Below, in pieces: positions 1-7,588 of a stretch of DNA of 33,969 nt. Position numbers and translations under genes: made by a program. Each line of letters opens with the position of its first letter. Positions within the stretch are counted from its first letter, which is position 1. The notes below the pieces were generated by a model that saw only the letters and a list, made by a program, of their open reading frames with translations, ran no database searches and was not told the origin of the DNA. Origin of the DNA: Azospirillum sp. TSO35-2 (GTDB lineage Bacteria; Pseudomonadota; Alphaproteobacteria; Azospirillales; Azospirillaceae); the NCBI RefSeq assembly GCF_003116095.1, contig NZ_LGRA01000008.1, positions 1,262,223 through 1,296,191 of the forward strand, given 5' to 3'.

Positions 1-33
1 TCGCCCTGGCGCAAGGACAAGGGCGGTGCTTGC

Positions 34-68
34 CGCCGCGCGCCTCCGATAGCCGGAGGCGCGCGGCG
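34..68. other. GC-rich hairpin near window edge
   Basis: A perfect inverted repeat has arms 34-47 and 55-68 (14 bp) and a 7-nt loop, GATAGCC. No T-run follows on either strand, so it is not a textbook intrinsic terminator, but it could end transcription of the pfkB operon or of a gene left of the window. The rest of 1-222 shows no gene or promoter that I can support. Confidence 0.5.
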
Positions 69-222
69 CCTCTCGCTCGATGCTCCCTGATTGAACGGTG
101 GAGCCCGATCCGGATCAGCCCGGCAGGCAGCCTGTGCGGAGAACTGTAGCGCGCAGCAGGTTCGCCGAGCTGATTGTTTGGTAACAGCGCCTTTTCAGAG
201 CTGTGCCGCCGTTACACAGGCG

Positions 223-1176
223 TTACAAACGGACTTCGCCCAGCAGCGCCTCGACCTCGGCGCGCGTGGGCATCGCGGGAATCGCCCCGCGGCGGGTGGT
301 GGCCAGGGCGCCGGCCGCGTTGGCAAAGCGGCACAGCCCTTCCACCGGGGCGTCCGGTTCGGTCAGCAGGCCGGAGAGGAAGGCGGCCATGAAGGCGTCC
401 CCCGCCCCGGTGGTGTCGACCGCCTGCACCGTGAAGCCGCCGACGCTGACCTGACCGTCGCGGGTCAGGCAGGTGGAACCCTTCGCCCCGTGGGTCACCA
501 CCAGCGCCCGCATGCGGTCGTGCCACAGCGCCCGCCCCGCCGCCGGGTCGTCGGAGCCGGTCAGGAAGGCCAGCTCCTCGTCGCTGAGCTTGACGACGCT
601 GGAGCGGGCCACCCCTTCGGCGATGGCGGCGCGCGCCGCCCCGAGATCCGGCCACAAGGCGGGCCGCAGGTTGGCGTCGAACGACACCGTCAGGCCGTTG
701 GCCGACGCCGTGTCCGCCGCCGCCCAGGTGGCGGCGCGCGAGGACTGGCCGATCAGGCCGACCGACCCGAAATGCAGCAGGCCGGCCGCCGCCACCGCGG
801 CGTGGTCGATGTCGGCGGGCGCCAGCGTGCCCCACGGCTCGCCGTAGAACAGGAACTCGCGGTCGCCGTCCTCGGCCAGCGAGACGAAGGCCAGCGGCGT
901 GCGGTTCGCCGGATCGCTGCGGACCAGCGCGGTGTCGACCCCGGCGTCGGCCAGGGTCTGCACCAGGAACCGCCCGAAGCCGTCGTCGCCCACCTTCGCG
1001 ATCATTCCACTCGTCAGGCTGCCGCCCAGCCGGGCCAGCCCGACCGCGACGTTGGCCGGAGCCCCGCCGGGCGCCTTCTGGAAGGCCTCGGCGGTGCGCA
1101 GGTCGCGGCCGGTGACGGTCGGCACGAAGTCGATCAGCACTTCGCCCAGACAGAGCGCGTGGATGGCGGCGGACAT
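223..1176 (-). CDS. PfkB-family carbohydrate kinase, probable fructokinase
   Basis: ATP-dependent cytoplasmic sugar kinase of 317 residues, probably phosphorylating fructose or a similar sugar after import. The N-terminal PfkB signature PGGAPANVAVG is at residues 36-46. The C-terminal signature DTTGAGDAF is near 254-262 and contains the anion hole and the expected catalytic base D260. FDANLRPALW near 166-175 is typical of bacterial fructokinases. I chose the ATG at 1176 because AGGGAAGGAAC lies just upstream and the PfkB fold begins at once; an in-frame start at 1254 would add 26 unlikely residues. It is the last gene of the ROK-ABC operon, 150 bp after the binding protein. This matches the frc-type arrangement of rhizobia (regulator, importer, kinase). 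Fructose as substrate is inference; ribose or another ketose is possible. Confidence 0.88.
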   Translation of the reverse strand: MSAAIHALCLGEVLIDFVPTVTGRDLRTAEAFQKAPGGAPANVAVGLARLGGSLTSGMIAKVGDDGFGRFLVQTLADAGVDTALVRSDPANRTPLAFVSLAEDGDREFLFYGEPWGTLAPADIDHAAVAAAGLLHFGSVGLIGQSSRAATWAAADTASANGLTVSFDANLRPALWPDLGAARAAIAEGVARSSVVKLSDEELAFLTGSDDPAAGRALWHDRMRALVVTHGAKGSTCLTRDGQVSVGGFTVQAVDTTGAGDAFMAAFLSGLLTEPDAPVEGLCRFANAAGALATTRRGAIPAMPTRAEVEALLGEVRL

Positions 1177-1229
1177 GGAACGGGTTCCTTCCCTGCTTGG
1201 TCCTGCGGTAACGGCCGCGACGGCGGCCG

Positions 1230-1272
1230 CGCGGGCACAGGCCCGCGAAGCCAAGGTCCGCGGAGGCGGACC
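1230..1272 (-). other. Two tandem hairpins between binding-protein and kinase genes
   Basis: Two perfect 7-bp stems with 4-nt loops lie side by side in the spacer: 1230-1236/1241-1247 (loop ACAG) and 1255-1261/1266-1272 (loop GGAG). No T-tract follows. Hairpins after periplasmic binding-protein genes often protect the abundant upstream mRNA or reduce read-through into the next gene. That role here is inference. Confidence 0.45.
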
Positions 1273-1326
1273 GCCCGGCGTTTGAGGGTAAGTTCCGACC
1301 GCAGGTCGTAACTTTTGAGAACAGTC

Positions 1327-2265
1327 TTACTTGGACGTCCAGCCCTTGTACTCGTTGACGTTCTTGCGGGTGATCAGGTCGGCCGGGATCAGGGTCACGG
1401 TCTGGGCCGGCGGCTTGCCCTGCAGGATCTGGTAGCCGACATCGACCGCCTTCTGCGCCATCGTGTAGGGGTCCTGGGCCGACGACGCCTCCACCAGGTT
1501 GCCGGGCTGCTTCAGCGCCGCCTCGATGTCCGGCGCGCCGTCGACCGAGGTGATGAACAGGTCGTTGCGGCCCAACTGCTTGGCGGCCAGATCGGCGCCG
1601 ATCGCCTGCGGGTCGTTGATGGTGAAGACGGCGTCGATCTTGTCGAAGGCGGTCAGCAGGCCAATCATGACCTCCAGCCCGCCTTCGCGCGAGCCCTTGC
1701 CGTTCTGGTTGTCGGACAGCACCTTGATCCCGGCGCTCTTCGCCAGGGTCTGCTTGCAGCCGTTGACGCGGTCGATCACCGCCGACACCGGCGGGCCGTT
1801 CATGATGACGACGTTGCCCTTGCCGCCCAGCTTGTCGGCGATGTAGCCGCAGGCTTTCTCGCCGGCTTCGATGTTGTTGGTGGTCACCGTGGCGGCGGCG
1901 CCCTTGGCGGCGACGTCCACCGCGACGGCGACGATTCCGGCCGCCTTCAGCCGCGCCATGGCCGGGGCGATGGCTTCCGGATCGGCGGCGTTGACCAGCA
2001 CCATGTCGACGCCCGACGCGATGAAGTTGTCGATCTGGGTCGACTGCTTGTTCAGGTCGTAGTCGGCCGACACCGCGGTGACCTTGACCTTGGCGCCACC
2101 CAGCTCCTTGGCCTTGGCCTCGGCGCCCTTGACGATCTGCACGAAGAACGGGTTGCCCAGGCTGCCGACCGTGACGCCGATCGAGGTCAGGTCCTTGGCG
2201 AGCGCCGGGGTGGCGGCGGCGATGAGGCCAGCAGTGGCGAGCAGCAGGGACGTCTTCTTGATCAT
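1327..2265 (-). CDS. Sugar ABC transporter periplasmic binding protein (RbsB/FrcB type)
   Basis: 312-residue periplasmic solute receptor that delivers a monosaccharide to the permease/ATPase encoded just upstream. The N-terminus is a classical Sec signal (MIKKTSLLL, hydrophobic core, cleavage near ALA at residue 23). The mature part follows the ribose-binding-like Peripla_BP_4 pattern: a GSLGNPFFVQIVKGAE first strand and helix, then INDPQAIGADLA and SVDGAPDIEAAL in the second lobe. Start at 2265 has GGAGGA 7 nt upstream. It is 62 bp downstream of the permease gene in the same operon. The family takes ribose, fructose, xylose or inositol; fructose is favoured only because the next gene looks like a fructokinase. 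Confidence 0.88.
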   Translation of the reverse strand: MIKKTSLLLATAGLIAAATPALAKDLTSIGVTVGSLGNPFFVQIVKGAEAKAKELGGAKVKVTAVSADYDLNKQSTQIDNFIASGVDMVLVNAADPEAIAPAMARLKAAGIVAVAVDVAAKGAAATVTTNNIEAGEKACGYIADKLGGKGNVVIMNGPPVSAVIDRVNGCKQTLAKSAGIKVLSDNQNGKGSREGGLEVMIGLLTAFDKIDAVFTINDPQAIGADLAAKQLGRNDLFITSVDGAPDIEAALKQPGNLVEASSAQDPYTMAQKAVDVGYQILQGKPPAQTVTLIPADLITRKNVNEYKGWTSK

Positions 2266-2326
2266 GCGATTCCTCCAGGTTTGAACGGTTTGTTGTTGTG
2301 GCTCGTGAAGGACGGGTGACGGCCGC

Positions 2327-3337
2327 TCAGGTGCGGGCGCTGCCCTTGTTGCGGTACCGGTCGAGCGCGACCGCGCCGACGATCACCAGACCCTTGATGA
2401 TGAGCTGCCAGATCTCGGTGACGTTCATCAGGATCAGGCCGTTCGACAGCACCGCGATGATCAGCGCGCCGACCAGGGTGCCGATGATGGTGCCGATGCC
2501 GCCGACGAAGCTGGTGCCGCCGAGGATCACCGCGGCGATGGCGTCGAGTTCATAGCCGGTGCCGAGCTGCGCCCCGTTGGCCGAGTAGGTGCGGGCCGCC
2601 GACATCACGCCGCCCAGCGCCGCCAGCACGCCCGAGGCGCAATAGGCGAACATCAGCACCGCCCACACCTTGATGCCCGACAGCCGCGCCGCGTCCGGGT
2701 TGCCGCCGACGCCGTAGATGCGCACGCCCAGCACCGTGCGGCGCAGGATGAACCAGCTGACCGCGACGACGGCCAGCGCGATCACCACCAGCCAGGGAAT
2801 GCCGAACAGTTGGGCGTTGCCGATCCAGGCGAAGGGCAGCTCGGCGTTGAACACCGTGGTGTCGTTGCCCAGCAGGCGGGCGAGGCCGCGCACCGCGGTC
2901 ATGGCGCCCAGCGTGACGATGAAGGGCGGCAGGCGGAAGAAGGCGACGAGGCTGCCGTTCAGCGCGCCCAGCGCCAGCCCGCTCAGCAGCGCCACCGGGA
3001 TCGCCATCCAGGCCGCGCCGGTCAGCGACAGCGTCACCGCGGTCACCGCCGACACCGCCAGCACCGCGCCCACCGCCAGATCGATGCCGCCGGTCAGGAT
3101 GACGAAGGTCATGCCGGCGCCGAGCACGATGTTGATCGCCGCCTGCTGGGCGACGATGGCGATGTTGCGGCCGGTTAGGAACTTGCCGGTCGCCAGATCG
3201 AAGGCGATGCAGATCAGCACCAGCACCGGCAGCATGCCGGCGACCTGCAGGGCGGTGCGCAGCCTTTGCCGCCGGGCAGCCGACAGGGCGACCGCGTCGG
3301 AAGCCGGCAGGCCGGGCGTGTTCAGGTTGGCGATCAT
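2327..3337 (-). CDS. Sugar ABC transporter permease (RbsC/FrcC family)
   Basis: 336-residue inner-membrane permease of the BPD_transp_2 family, forming the channel of the ribose/fructose-type importer with the neighbouring double ATPase. It is very hydrophobic, with about 8-10 predicted membrane segments, the first beginning near residue 31 (VAGMLPVLVLICIAFDLATG). The family hallmark ILTGGIDLAVGAVLAVS lies in the first third, and the DAIAAVILGGTSFVGGIGTIIG loop typical of RbsC proteins in the last third. An in-frame start at 3373 exists, but the ATG at 3337 has an AAGGA about 9 nt upstream and fits the family length better. Between the ATPase gene (81 bp away) and the binding-protein gene (61 bp away). 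Confidence 0.88.
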   Translation of the reverse strand: MIANLNTPGLPASDAVALSAARRQRLRTALQVAGMLPVLVLICIAFDLATGKFLTGRNIAIVAQQAAINIVLGAGMTFVILTGGIDLAVGAVLAVSAVTAVTLSLTGAAWMAIPVALLSGLALGALNGSLVAFFRLPPFIVTLGAMTAVRGLARLLGNDTTVFNAELPFAWIGNAQLFGIPWLVVIALAVVAVSWFILRRTVLGVRIYGVGGNPDAARLSGIKVWAVLMFAYCASGVLAALGGVMSAARTYSANGAQLGTGYELDAIAAVILGGTSFVGGIGTIIGTLVGALIIAVLSNGLILMNVTEIWQLIIKGLVIVGAVALDRYRNKGSART

Positions 3338-3418
3338 CGCGGCGTATCCTTCCTTCCAATACCGGCCTTCCACTGCCGGCTTCGGCTTTTTTTCGTGTTT
3401 GCGCCGGACGGCGGAGCG

Positions 3419-4972
3419 TCAGAGCGTGACGCCGGTGGCCAGCGCCATGATGTTCTCCTGGGTGACGGGGCGGCCGCTGTCGCCGCCGACCTCGCCGGTG
3501 ATGTGCCCTTCGCGCATCACCAGGACGCGGTCGCAGATGCCGATCAGCTCCGGCAGTTCGCTGGAGATCACCAGCACGCCGACGCCCTCGCGGGCCAGCC
3601 GGTCGATGGTGCGGTAGATCTCGGCCTTGGCGCCGATGTCGATGCCGCGCGTCGGCTCGTCCAGGATCAGCACGCGCGGACCGGCCTCCAGCCAGCGCGA
3701 CAGCAGCACCTTCTGCTGGTTGCCGCCGGACAGGGCGCCGACGTTGGTCGACGGCCGGTCGACCCGGATGCCCAGCGCCTTGATCGCGTCGCCCGCCCGC
3801 GTCCGGCCGCGGCCGCGGTCGAGCAGCCCGCCCGCGCGGGCGTCGTCGCCGCAGACGAAGAAGTTGATGTTGTCCTGCACCGACATGTCGAGGAACAGGC
3901 CCTGGGCCTTGCGGTCCTCGGTCAGGTAGGCGAGGCCGGCGGCAAGGGCGGCCGCGGGGGTGGGCCGCGTCAACGTCGCCCCCCCGACGCGCACCGTGCC
4001 GCCGGCCAACGGGTCGGCGCCGTAGATCAGACGCGCCAACTCGGTGCGGCCGGCCCCGACGAGGCCGGCCAGCCCCAGAACCTCGCCCGCCCGCAGGGTC
4101 AGGCTGACGGGCTGCACCCGGCGTCCGCCGTCGGTCAGCCCCTCCACCTCCAGCACCGGGGCGCCGGGCGAGCGGAGATTCTGGTGGTCGTGCTTGTAGA
4201 AGCCGGCAAGGTCGCGGCCGACCATCATGCGGACCAGCCGGTCGGCGCTCAGCTCCTCGCGCTCCAGTGTGCCGACGTAGGAGCCGTCGCGCAGCACGGC
4301 GACGCGGTCGGCCAACGCGTAGATCTCGTCCATCCGGTGGCTGATGTAGATGATCGCCAGTCCCTCGCCGCGCAATTGGCGCATCAGGGCGAACAGCCGG
4401 TCGGTCTCGCGCGCCGACAGGGTGGTCGTCGGCTCGTCCATTACCAGCAGCTTGGAGCGGGTGTGCAGCGCGCGGGCGATCTCCACCATCTGCCGTTCGG
4501 CGATCGACAGGTCGCGCACCAGGGTTTCGGGGCCGAAGGTGGCGCCCAACCGCTGCAGCACGCCGCGGCAGTCCTCGCGCATGCCGGCCCGGTCGACCAG
4601 CCCGAAGCGCGACCGCTCGCGGCCGAAGAAGATGTTCTCCGCCACCGTCAGGTTGGGCAGCAGCGACAGTTCCTGGTAGATGATGGCGATGCCGTGGTCG
4701 CGCGCGTCCTGTGGACCGCCGACCGTCACCGGCTGGCCGTCGATCAGGATCTCGCCGCCCGGATCGGCCTGGTAGGCGCCCGACAGCACCTTCATCAGGG
4801 TGCTCTTGCCCGCCCCGTTCTCGCCCATCAACGCCAGGATCTCGCCCGAGCGCACGTCGAGACGCACGTCGTTCAGCGCCTTGGTGCCCGGAAAGGTCTT
4901 GGAAATGCCGCGCATTTCAAGAATCGGCGGACGCACGACCGGCGTCGGCACGAACATGGCGGTCGCACCCAT
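3419..4972 (-). CDS. Sugar ABC transporter ATP-binding protein, two fused ATPase domains (RbsA/FrcA type)
   Basis: 517-residue cytoplasmic ATPase that powers the RbsC-type permease. It carries two nucleotide-binding domains in one chain, as is usual for monosaccharide importers of this class. Domain 1 has Walker [10 protein letters not shown] at 50-58, a degenerate signature [15 protein letters not shown] and Walker [16 protein letters not shown]. Domain 2 has the family-typical altered Walker [11 protein letters not shown], the canonical signature LSGGNQQKV and Walker [17 protein letters not shown]. Length matches RbsA/XylG/MglA. The ATG at 4972 has GGAGG 7 nt upstream. It lies 90 bp downstream of the ROK regulator, so regulator and transporter are probably co-transcribed. 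Substrate cannot be read from the ATPase. Confidence 0.9.
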   Translation of the reverse strand: MGATAMFVPTPVVRPPILEMRGISKTFPGTKALNDVRLDVRSGEILALMGENGAGKSTLMKVLSGAYQADPGGEILIDGQPVTVGGPQDARDHGIAIIYQELSLLPNLTVAENIFFGRERSRFGLVDRAGMREDCRGVLQRLGATFGPETLVRDLSIAERQMVEIARALHTRSKLLVMDEPTTTLSARETDRLFALMRQLRGEGLAIIYISHRMDEIYALADRVAVLRDGSYVGTLEREELSADRLVRMMVGRDLAGFYKHDHQNLRSPGAPVLEVEGLTDGGRRVQPVSLTLRAGEVLGLAGLVGAGRTELARLIYGADPLAGGTVRVGGATLTRPTPAAALAAGLAYLTEDRKAQGLFLDMSVQDNINFFVCGDDARAGGLLDRGRGRTRAGDAIKALGIRVDRPSTNVGALSGGNQQKVLLSRWLEAGPRVLILDEPTRGIDIGAKAEIYRTIDRLAREGVGVLVISSELPELIGICDRVLVMREGHITGEVGGDSGRPVTQENIMALATGVTL

Positions 4973-5042
4973 GAGGGTTCCTCCGGTGGTTGGTTCGGGT
5001 CGCCGGGCTTGGTGCCGGCTTTTCTGCCCGGACGTCGCTGAG

Positions 5043-5070
5043 TGGACTCTGCTGATTGGACTCTACTGGT
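5043..5070. repeat. Short imperfect 14-bp tandem repeat over the end of the ROK gene
   Basis: TGGACTCTGCTGAT (5043-5056) is followed directly by TGGACTCTACTGGT (5057-5070), 12 of 14 identical. The second copy covers the TAG stop of the ROK gene. It may be a slippage product; no function is evident. Confidence 0.4.
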
Positions 5071-6310
5071 TGACCAGGATTTCCCGGCTCGGGCTGTAGT
5101 TGAGGTGCAGCGGCAGGATGGCCGCCCCCAGCGCCGCCGCGTGCCGGCCGATCTGGCCGAGCCGCAGCGGCGGCGGTCGTCGCGCCTCCGGCACCGCCTC
5201 GTCCAGATAACGGTTGAGCCGGGTTTCCAGGTCGCGGCGCACCGGCATCGGCAGGTCGGCGTCGATCACGATCGCCTCGACGTCCAGCAGGCAGGCGGCC
5301 GACAGCAGCGGCATCACCAGCGCGTTGGCCGCGTCGTCCAGCCACTCCGCCACCAGCGCCGGATGGAGCGGGATGGCCTGTTCCAGCTCGCTGCGCAGCG
5401 CGACCTCGACGCCGTTGGCGCGCAGATGGCGGATGAGCGAGTTGATCGACGCCCGCGTCAGCAGGATGTCGCAACTGTGGGTCGGGCGCGGGGCGGAGGC
5501 GAGGCGCGACGGCCCCACCGGCATCAGGCCGATGTCGCCGGCGTTGCCGGTGATGCCCCGGTAATACTGGCCGTTCATCACCAGGCCGCCGCCGATGGCG
5601 GAGCCGATGAACAGATAGACGAAATTCTCCAGCTCGCGGCCGCAGCCCTGGAACATCTCCGCCACCGCGGCGGCGGTGCCGTCGTTCTCGCGGAACACCG
5701 GCAGCCCGGTCGCCGCCCCGAGCTGGGCGGCGATGTCGACGTCGTTCCACACAGTGTAGGCGTCGAAGCGGATGTCCAGCTCCCGCCGCCAGCTTCCCAT
5801 GTTGTAGGGCGCGGCGACGCCGATGCCGACCAGACGGTCGCGGCCGCCGGCCGGCAGGCCGCCCTGCATGTCGGCGATGTCGCCCAGCGCCAGCGCCAGC
5901 GATTCCTCCGGCATCGGGAAGTCGCGCTCGTGATGGCGGCGCTCCACGACATGGCCGCAGAAATCGACCAGCACGGTGTCGACCGAGCGGCGCCCGACCT
6001 TCACCCCGATCGAATAGGCCCCTTCCGGATTCAGCGACAGCAGCGTCGCCGGCTGGCCGCGCGCCCCCGACCGCTTGCCTTCGCTGCGGATCAGGCCGCG
6101 CTCCTCCAGCTCCTTGACGATGATGCCGGCGGTGTTGCTGGTCAGGCTGACGGTGCGCGACAGGTCGGCCTTGGACGCGGCGCCCAGGCGGCGCAGCGCG
6201 TTCAGGATCACCCGTTCGTTGAACAGACGCAGGTTGACCGAATTGCTGCCCTGGCCGTTTCCGGTCGTCTGGCCGCCCCCGATCGGACCGTTTGCGTATG
6301 CGACGTAGGA
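5063..6310 (-). CDS. ROK-family transcriptional regulator (NagC/XylR/Mlc type)
   Basis: Sugar-responsive DNA-binding regulator, about 415 residues from the start chosen here. An N-terminal winged helix-turn-helix (VNLRLFNERVILNALRRLG, then SKADLSRTVSLTSNTAG and a wing ending LEERGLIRSEG) is followed by a ROK domain with the glucokinase-like segments IGVKVGRRSVDTVLVDFCG, FRENDGTAAAVAEM and IGSAIGGGLVMNGQYYRG. The usual ROK zinc motif (HxxxxxxxxxCxCGxxGC) is not apparent; RPTHSCDILLT takes its place. I prefer the GTG at 6310, which has GGGAGGGG just upstream. In-frame starts at 6355 and 6415 have no Shine-Dalgarno, and the latter lies inside likely promoter DNA. First gene of the importer/kinase operon, so probably its local, autoregulated repressor. 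Confidence 0.85.
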   Translation of the reverse strand, partial: SYVAYANGPIGGGQTTGNGQGSNSVNLRLFNERVILNALRRLGAASKADLSRTVSLTSNTAGIIVKELEERGLIRSEGKRSGARGQPATLLSLNPEGAYSIGVKVGRRSVDTVLVDFCGHVVERRHHERDFPMPEESLALALGDIADMQGGLPAGGRDRLVGIGVAAPYNMGSWRRELDIRFDAYTVWNDVDIAAQLGAATGLPVFRENDGTAAAVAEMFQGCGRELENFVYLFIGSAIGGGLVMNGQYYRGITGNAGDIGLMPVGPSRLASAPRPTHSCDILLTRASINSLIRHLRANGVEVALRSELEQAIPLHPALVAEWLDDAANALVMPLLSAACLLDVEAIVIDADLPMPVRRDLETRLNRYLDEAVPEARRPPPLRLGQIGRHAAALGAAILPLHLNYSPSREILVNQ

Positions 6311-6397
6311 CACCCGCCCCTCCCCTGGTCGCCGCCCCCTGACCTTGCCGATCATAAGCAGCGTCGTTGCGCATAATTTCCCATACGAACGATCCTC

Positions 6398-6413
6398 GGT
6401 CAATACATAATTC
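6398..6413. promoter_or_regulatory. Candidate operator GGTCAAnnnATAATTC in the ROK/FucU divergent region
   Basis: The 16-mer GGTCAATACATAATTC lies between the ROK regulator (leftward) and the FucU gene (rightward). An almost identical element (13/16, differing only in the central three bases) occurs at 30903-30918 in the other sugar-gene divergent region. On the minus strand it carries TTGACC, a possible -35 for the ROK gene, with AT-rich sequence about 19 nt further on. CATAATT recurs at 6372-6378. The binding protein is unknown: the ROK or the GntR regulator is the obvious candidate. Confidence 0.4.
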
Positions 6414-6544
6414 ACGGTGATTTAAGCCATGGACGTTCACCAGGGCCGTCGGTATGGTAACGAAGCTTCAAAATGTGCCGCGATGCGGTCCGTTCGTTGC
6501 TTCTGGCGCGGAACGGCCGGCGGACCGACAACCGGGGGGACAAC

Positions 6545-6976
6545 ATGCTGAAAGGACTGAATCCGTTGCTGGGGCCGGATCTGCTGCGGATCCTGCGCGC
6601 CATGGGGCATGGCGACGAGATCGCGGTGGTCGACGCCAACTACCCGGCGGACACCGACGCCCGGCGGCTGGTCCGCATGGACGGGCACGACGCCCCGGCC
6701 ATCGTCGACGCGATCCTGTCGGTGATGCCGCTGGATGACTTCGTCGAGCACGCCGCCTTCCGCCCCGGCATCGCCGGCCAGCCCGACCGGGTGGAGCCGG
6801 TGATGGCCGAACTGGCCGAGACCGTCGCCCGCTTCGAGCCGGCCATGACCCTGGTGCCGCTGCACGGCCCCGCCTTCTACGAACGGGTGAAGGGCGCCTA
6901 CGCGCTGGTCGCGTCGGGGGAACGTCGCCTCTACGGCAACATCGTGCTGCGCAAGGGTGTGGTGCGCCCGGACTGA
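6545..6976 (+). CDS. RbsD/FucU-family sugar mutarotase (first of two)
   Basis: 143-residue cytoplasmic mutarotase interconverting anomers of fucose or ribose so that dehydrogenases or kinases receive the right form. The family pattern is complete: MLKGLNPLLGPDLLRIL, the catalytic AMGHGDEIAVVDANYP (histidine at residue 22), and the C-terminal FYERVKGAYALV plus LYGNIVLRKGVV, closer to FucU than to RbsD. The ATG at 6545 follows GGGGGGA with 5-nt spacing; an in-frame start at 6473 would add 24 atypical residues. It diverges from the ROK regulator and is followed 100 bp later by the DUF2795 gene. A paralogue sits at 25017-25484. Its promoter region shares a motif with the fucose-type operon, so it may serve that pathway and not the neighbouring kinase. 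Confidence 0.87.
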   Translation: MLKGLNPLLGPDLLRILRAMGHGDEIAVVDANYPADTDARRLVRMDGHDAPAIVDAILSVMPLDDFVEHAAFRPGIAGQPDRVEPVMAELAETVARFEPAMTLVPLHGPAFYERVKGAYALVASGERRLYGNIVLRKGVVRPD

Positions 6977-7076
6977 CGGCAATCCGCCTTCGGTGCAGCC
7001 GCGACATTCCGGAATCGGTCCTGTTGGTCAGGGTCCGGCGACACCCGCCGCAGGACACGACAGACAGGAGAATCCG

Positions 7077-7283
7077 ATGACCCGTGGTCTTGGAGGGCAT
7101 TCCCCGGCCAACATCTCGCACCACTTGAAGGGGATCGATTTCCCCGCCGACAAGGCCGATGTGGCGCAGCACGCCAAGAAGCAGGGCGCCGACAAGGACA
7201 TCCTCGACATCCTCGAAAAGATGCCGGACGGCCGTTACGAGAACATGGCAGACGTCATGAAGGGTGTCGGCAAGGTCGAGTGA
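7077..7283 (+). CDS. DUF2795 family small protein
   Basis: 68-residue soluble protein of unknown function. It matches the DUF2795 pattern well: a helix ending HLKGIDFPADKADVAQHAKK, then GADKDILDILEKMPDGRYENMADVMKGVG. This family is a small helical domain found widely in bacteria, often as a single-domain protein near stress or sugar genes. ATG at 7077 has AGGAG 7 nt upstream; upstream in-frame codons from 6957 overlap the fucU end and lack a ribosome site. It lies 100 bp after the FucU gene on the same strand, and the terminator at 7436-7465 ends this unit. Function cannot be inferred. Confidence 0.75.
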   Translation: MTRGLGGHSPANISHHLKGIDFPADKADVAQHAKKQGADKDILDILEKMPDGRYENMADVMKGVGKVE

Positions 7284-7435
7284 CCGCGTTCACCCGGCCA
7301 GCACTTCCGGCCAAAACTGCGGCTGGTTTGCCGCAGTGCGAAATAGAAAGCGGTCACGCTCGCGGCAAAGCCCACGCTTATGCTTGCCGGGTCTTCGACC
7401 GGACTCGATCACCATCCCATTCCACTATCCCCATG

Positions 7436-7465
7436 CGGCCGCAGCAAACGCTGCGGCCGTTTTTT
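7436..7465 (+). terminator. Rho-independent terminator
   Basis: Perfect 10-bp GC-rich stem (arms CGGCCGCAGC 7436-7445 and GCTGCGGCCG 7450-7459) with loop AAAC, followed by six T residues (7460-7465). It ends the FucU/DUF2795 unit and insulates the next gene. The best intrinsic terminator in the window. Confidence 0.93.
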
Positions 7466-7506
7466 GTCTCATTCATGCCACGGAAAAGGGGGCCATTCAT
7501 AATTTC

Positions 7507-7541
7507 CTAACCAAAAGGGTTAGTACCCCGTTAAGCCTAAC
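7507..7541 (+). promoter_or_regulatory. Palindromic leader element with a CtrA-like half-site pair
   Basis: The leader of the large beta-helix gene holds an inverted repeat CTAACC (7507-7512) / GGTTAG (7518-7523), then GTTA (7530-7533) / TAAC (7538-7541). TTAG (7520-7523) and TTAA (7531-7534) are seven bases apart, one mismatch from the alphaproteobacterial CtrA site TTAA-N7-TTAA. It stands out as AT-rich in GC-rich DNA, 48-82 bp ahead of the ATG. An operator is likely; CtrA is a guess. The rest of 7284-7588, apart from the terminator, shows nothing clear. Confidence 0.4.
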
Positions 7542-7588
7542 AGACCAGCCTGCGGAACAAGGCAGTACCCAAAAAGCGGAGTTCCAAA

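Noticed and set aside
3266..5041. 591-codon plus-strand open frame opposite the ABC ATPase
   Set aside because: A reverse-strand shadow of a clearly conserved ATPase gene; composition is Gln/Ala/Arg-biased with no motif.
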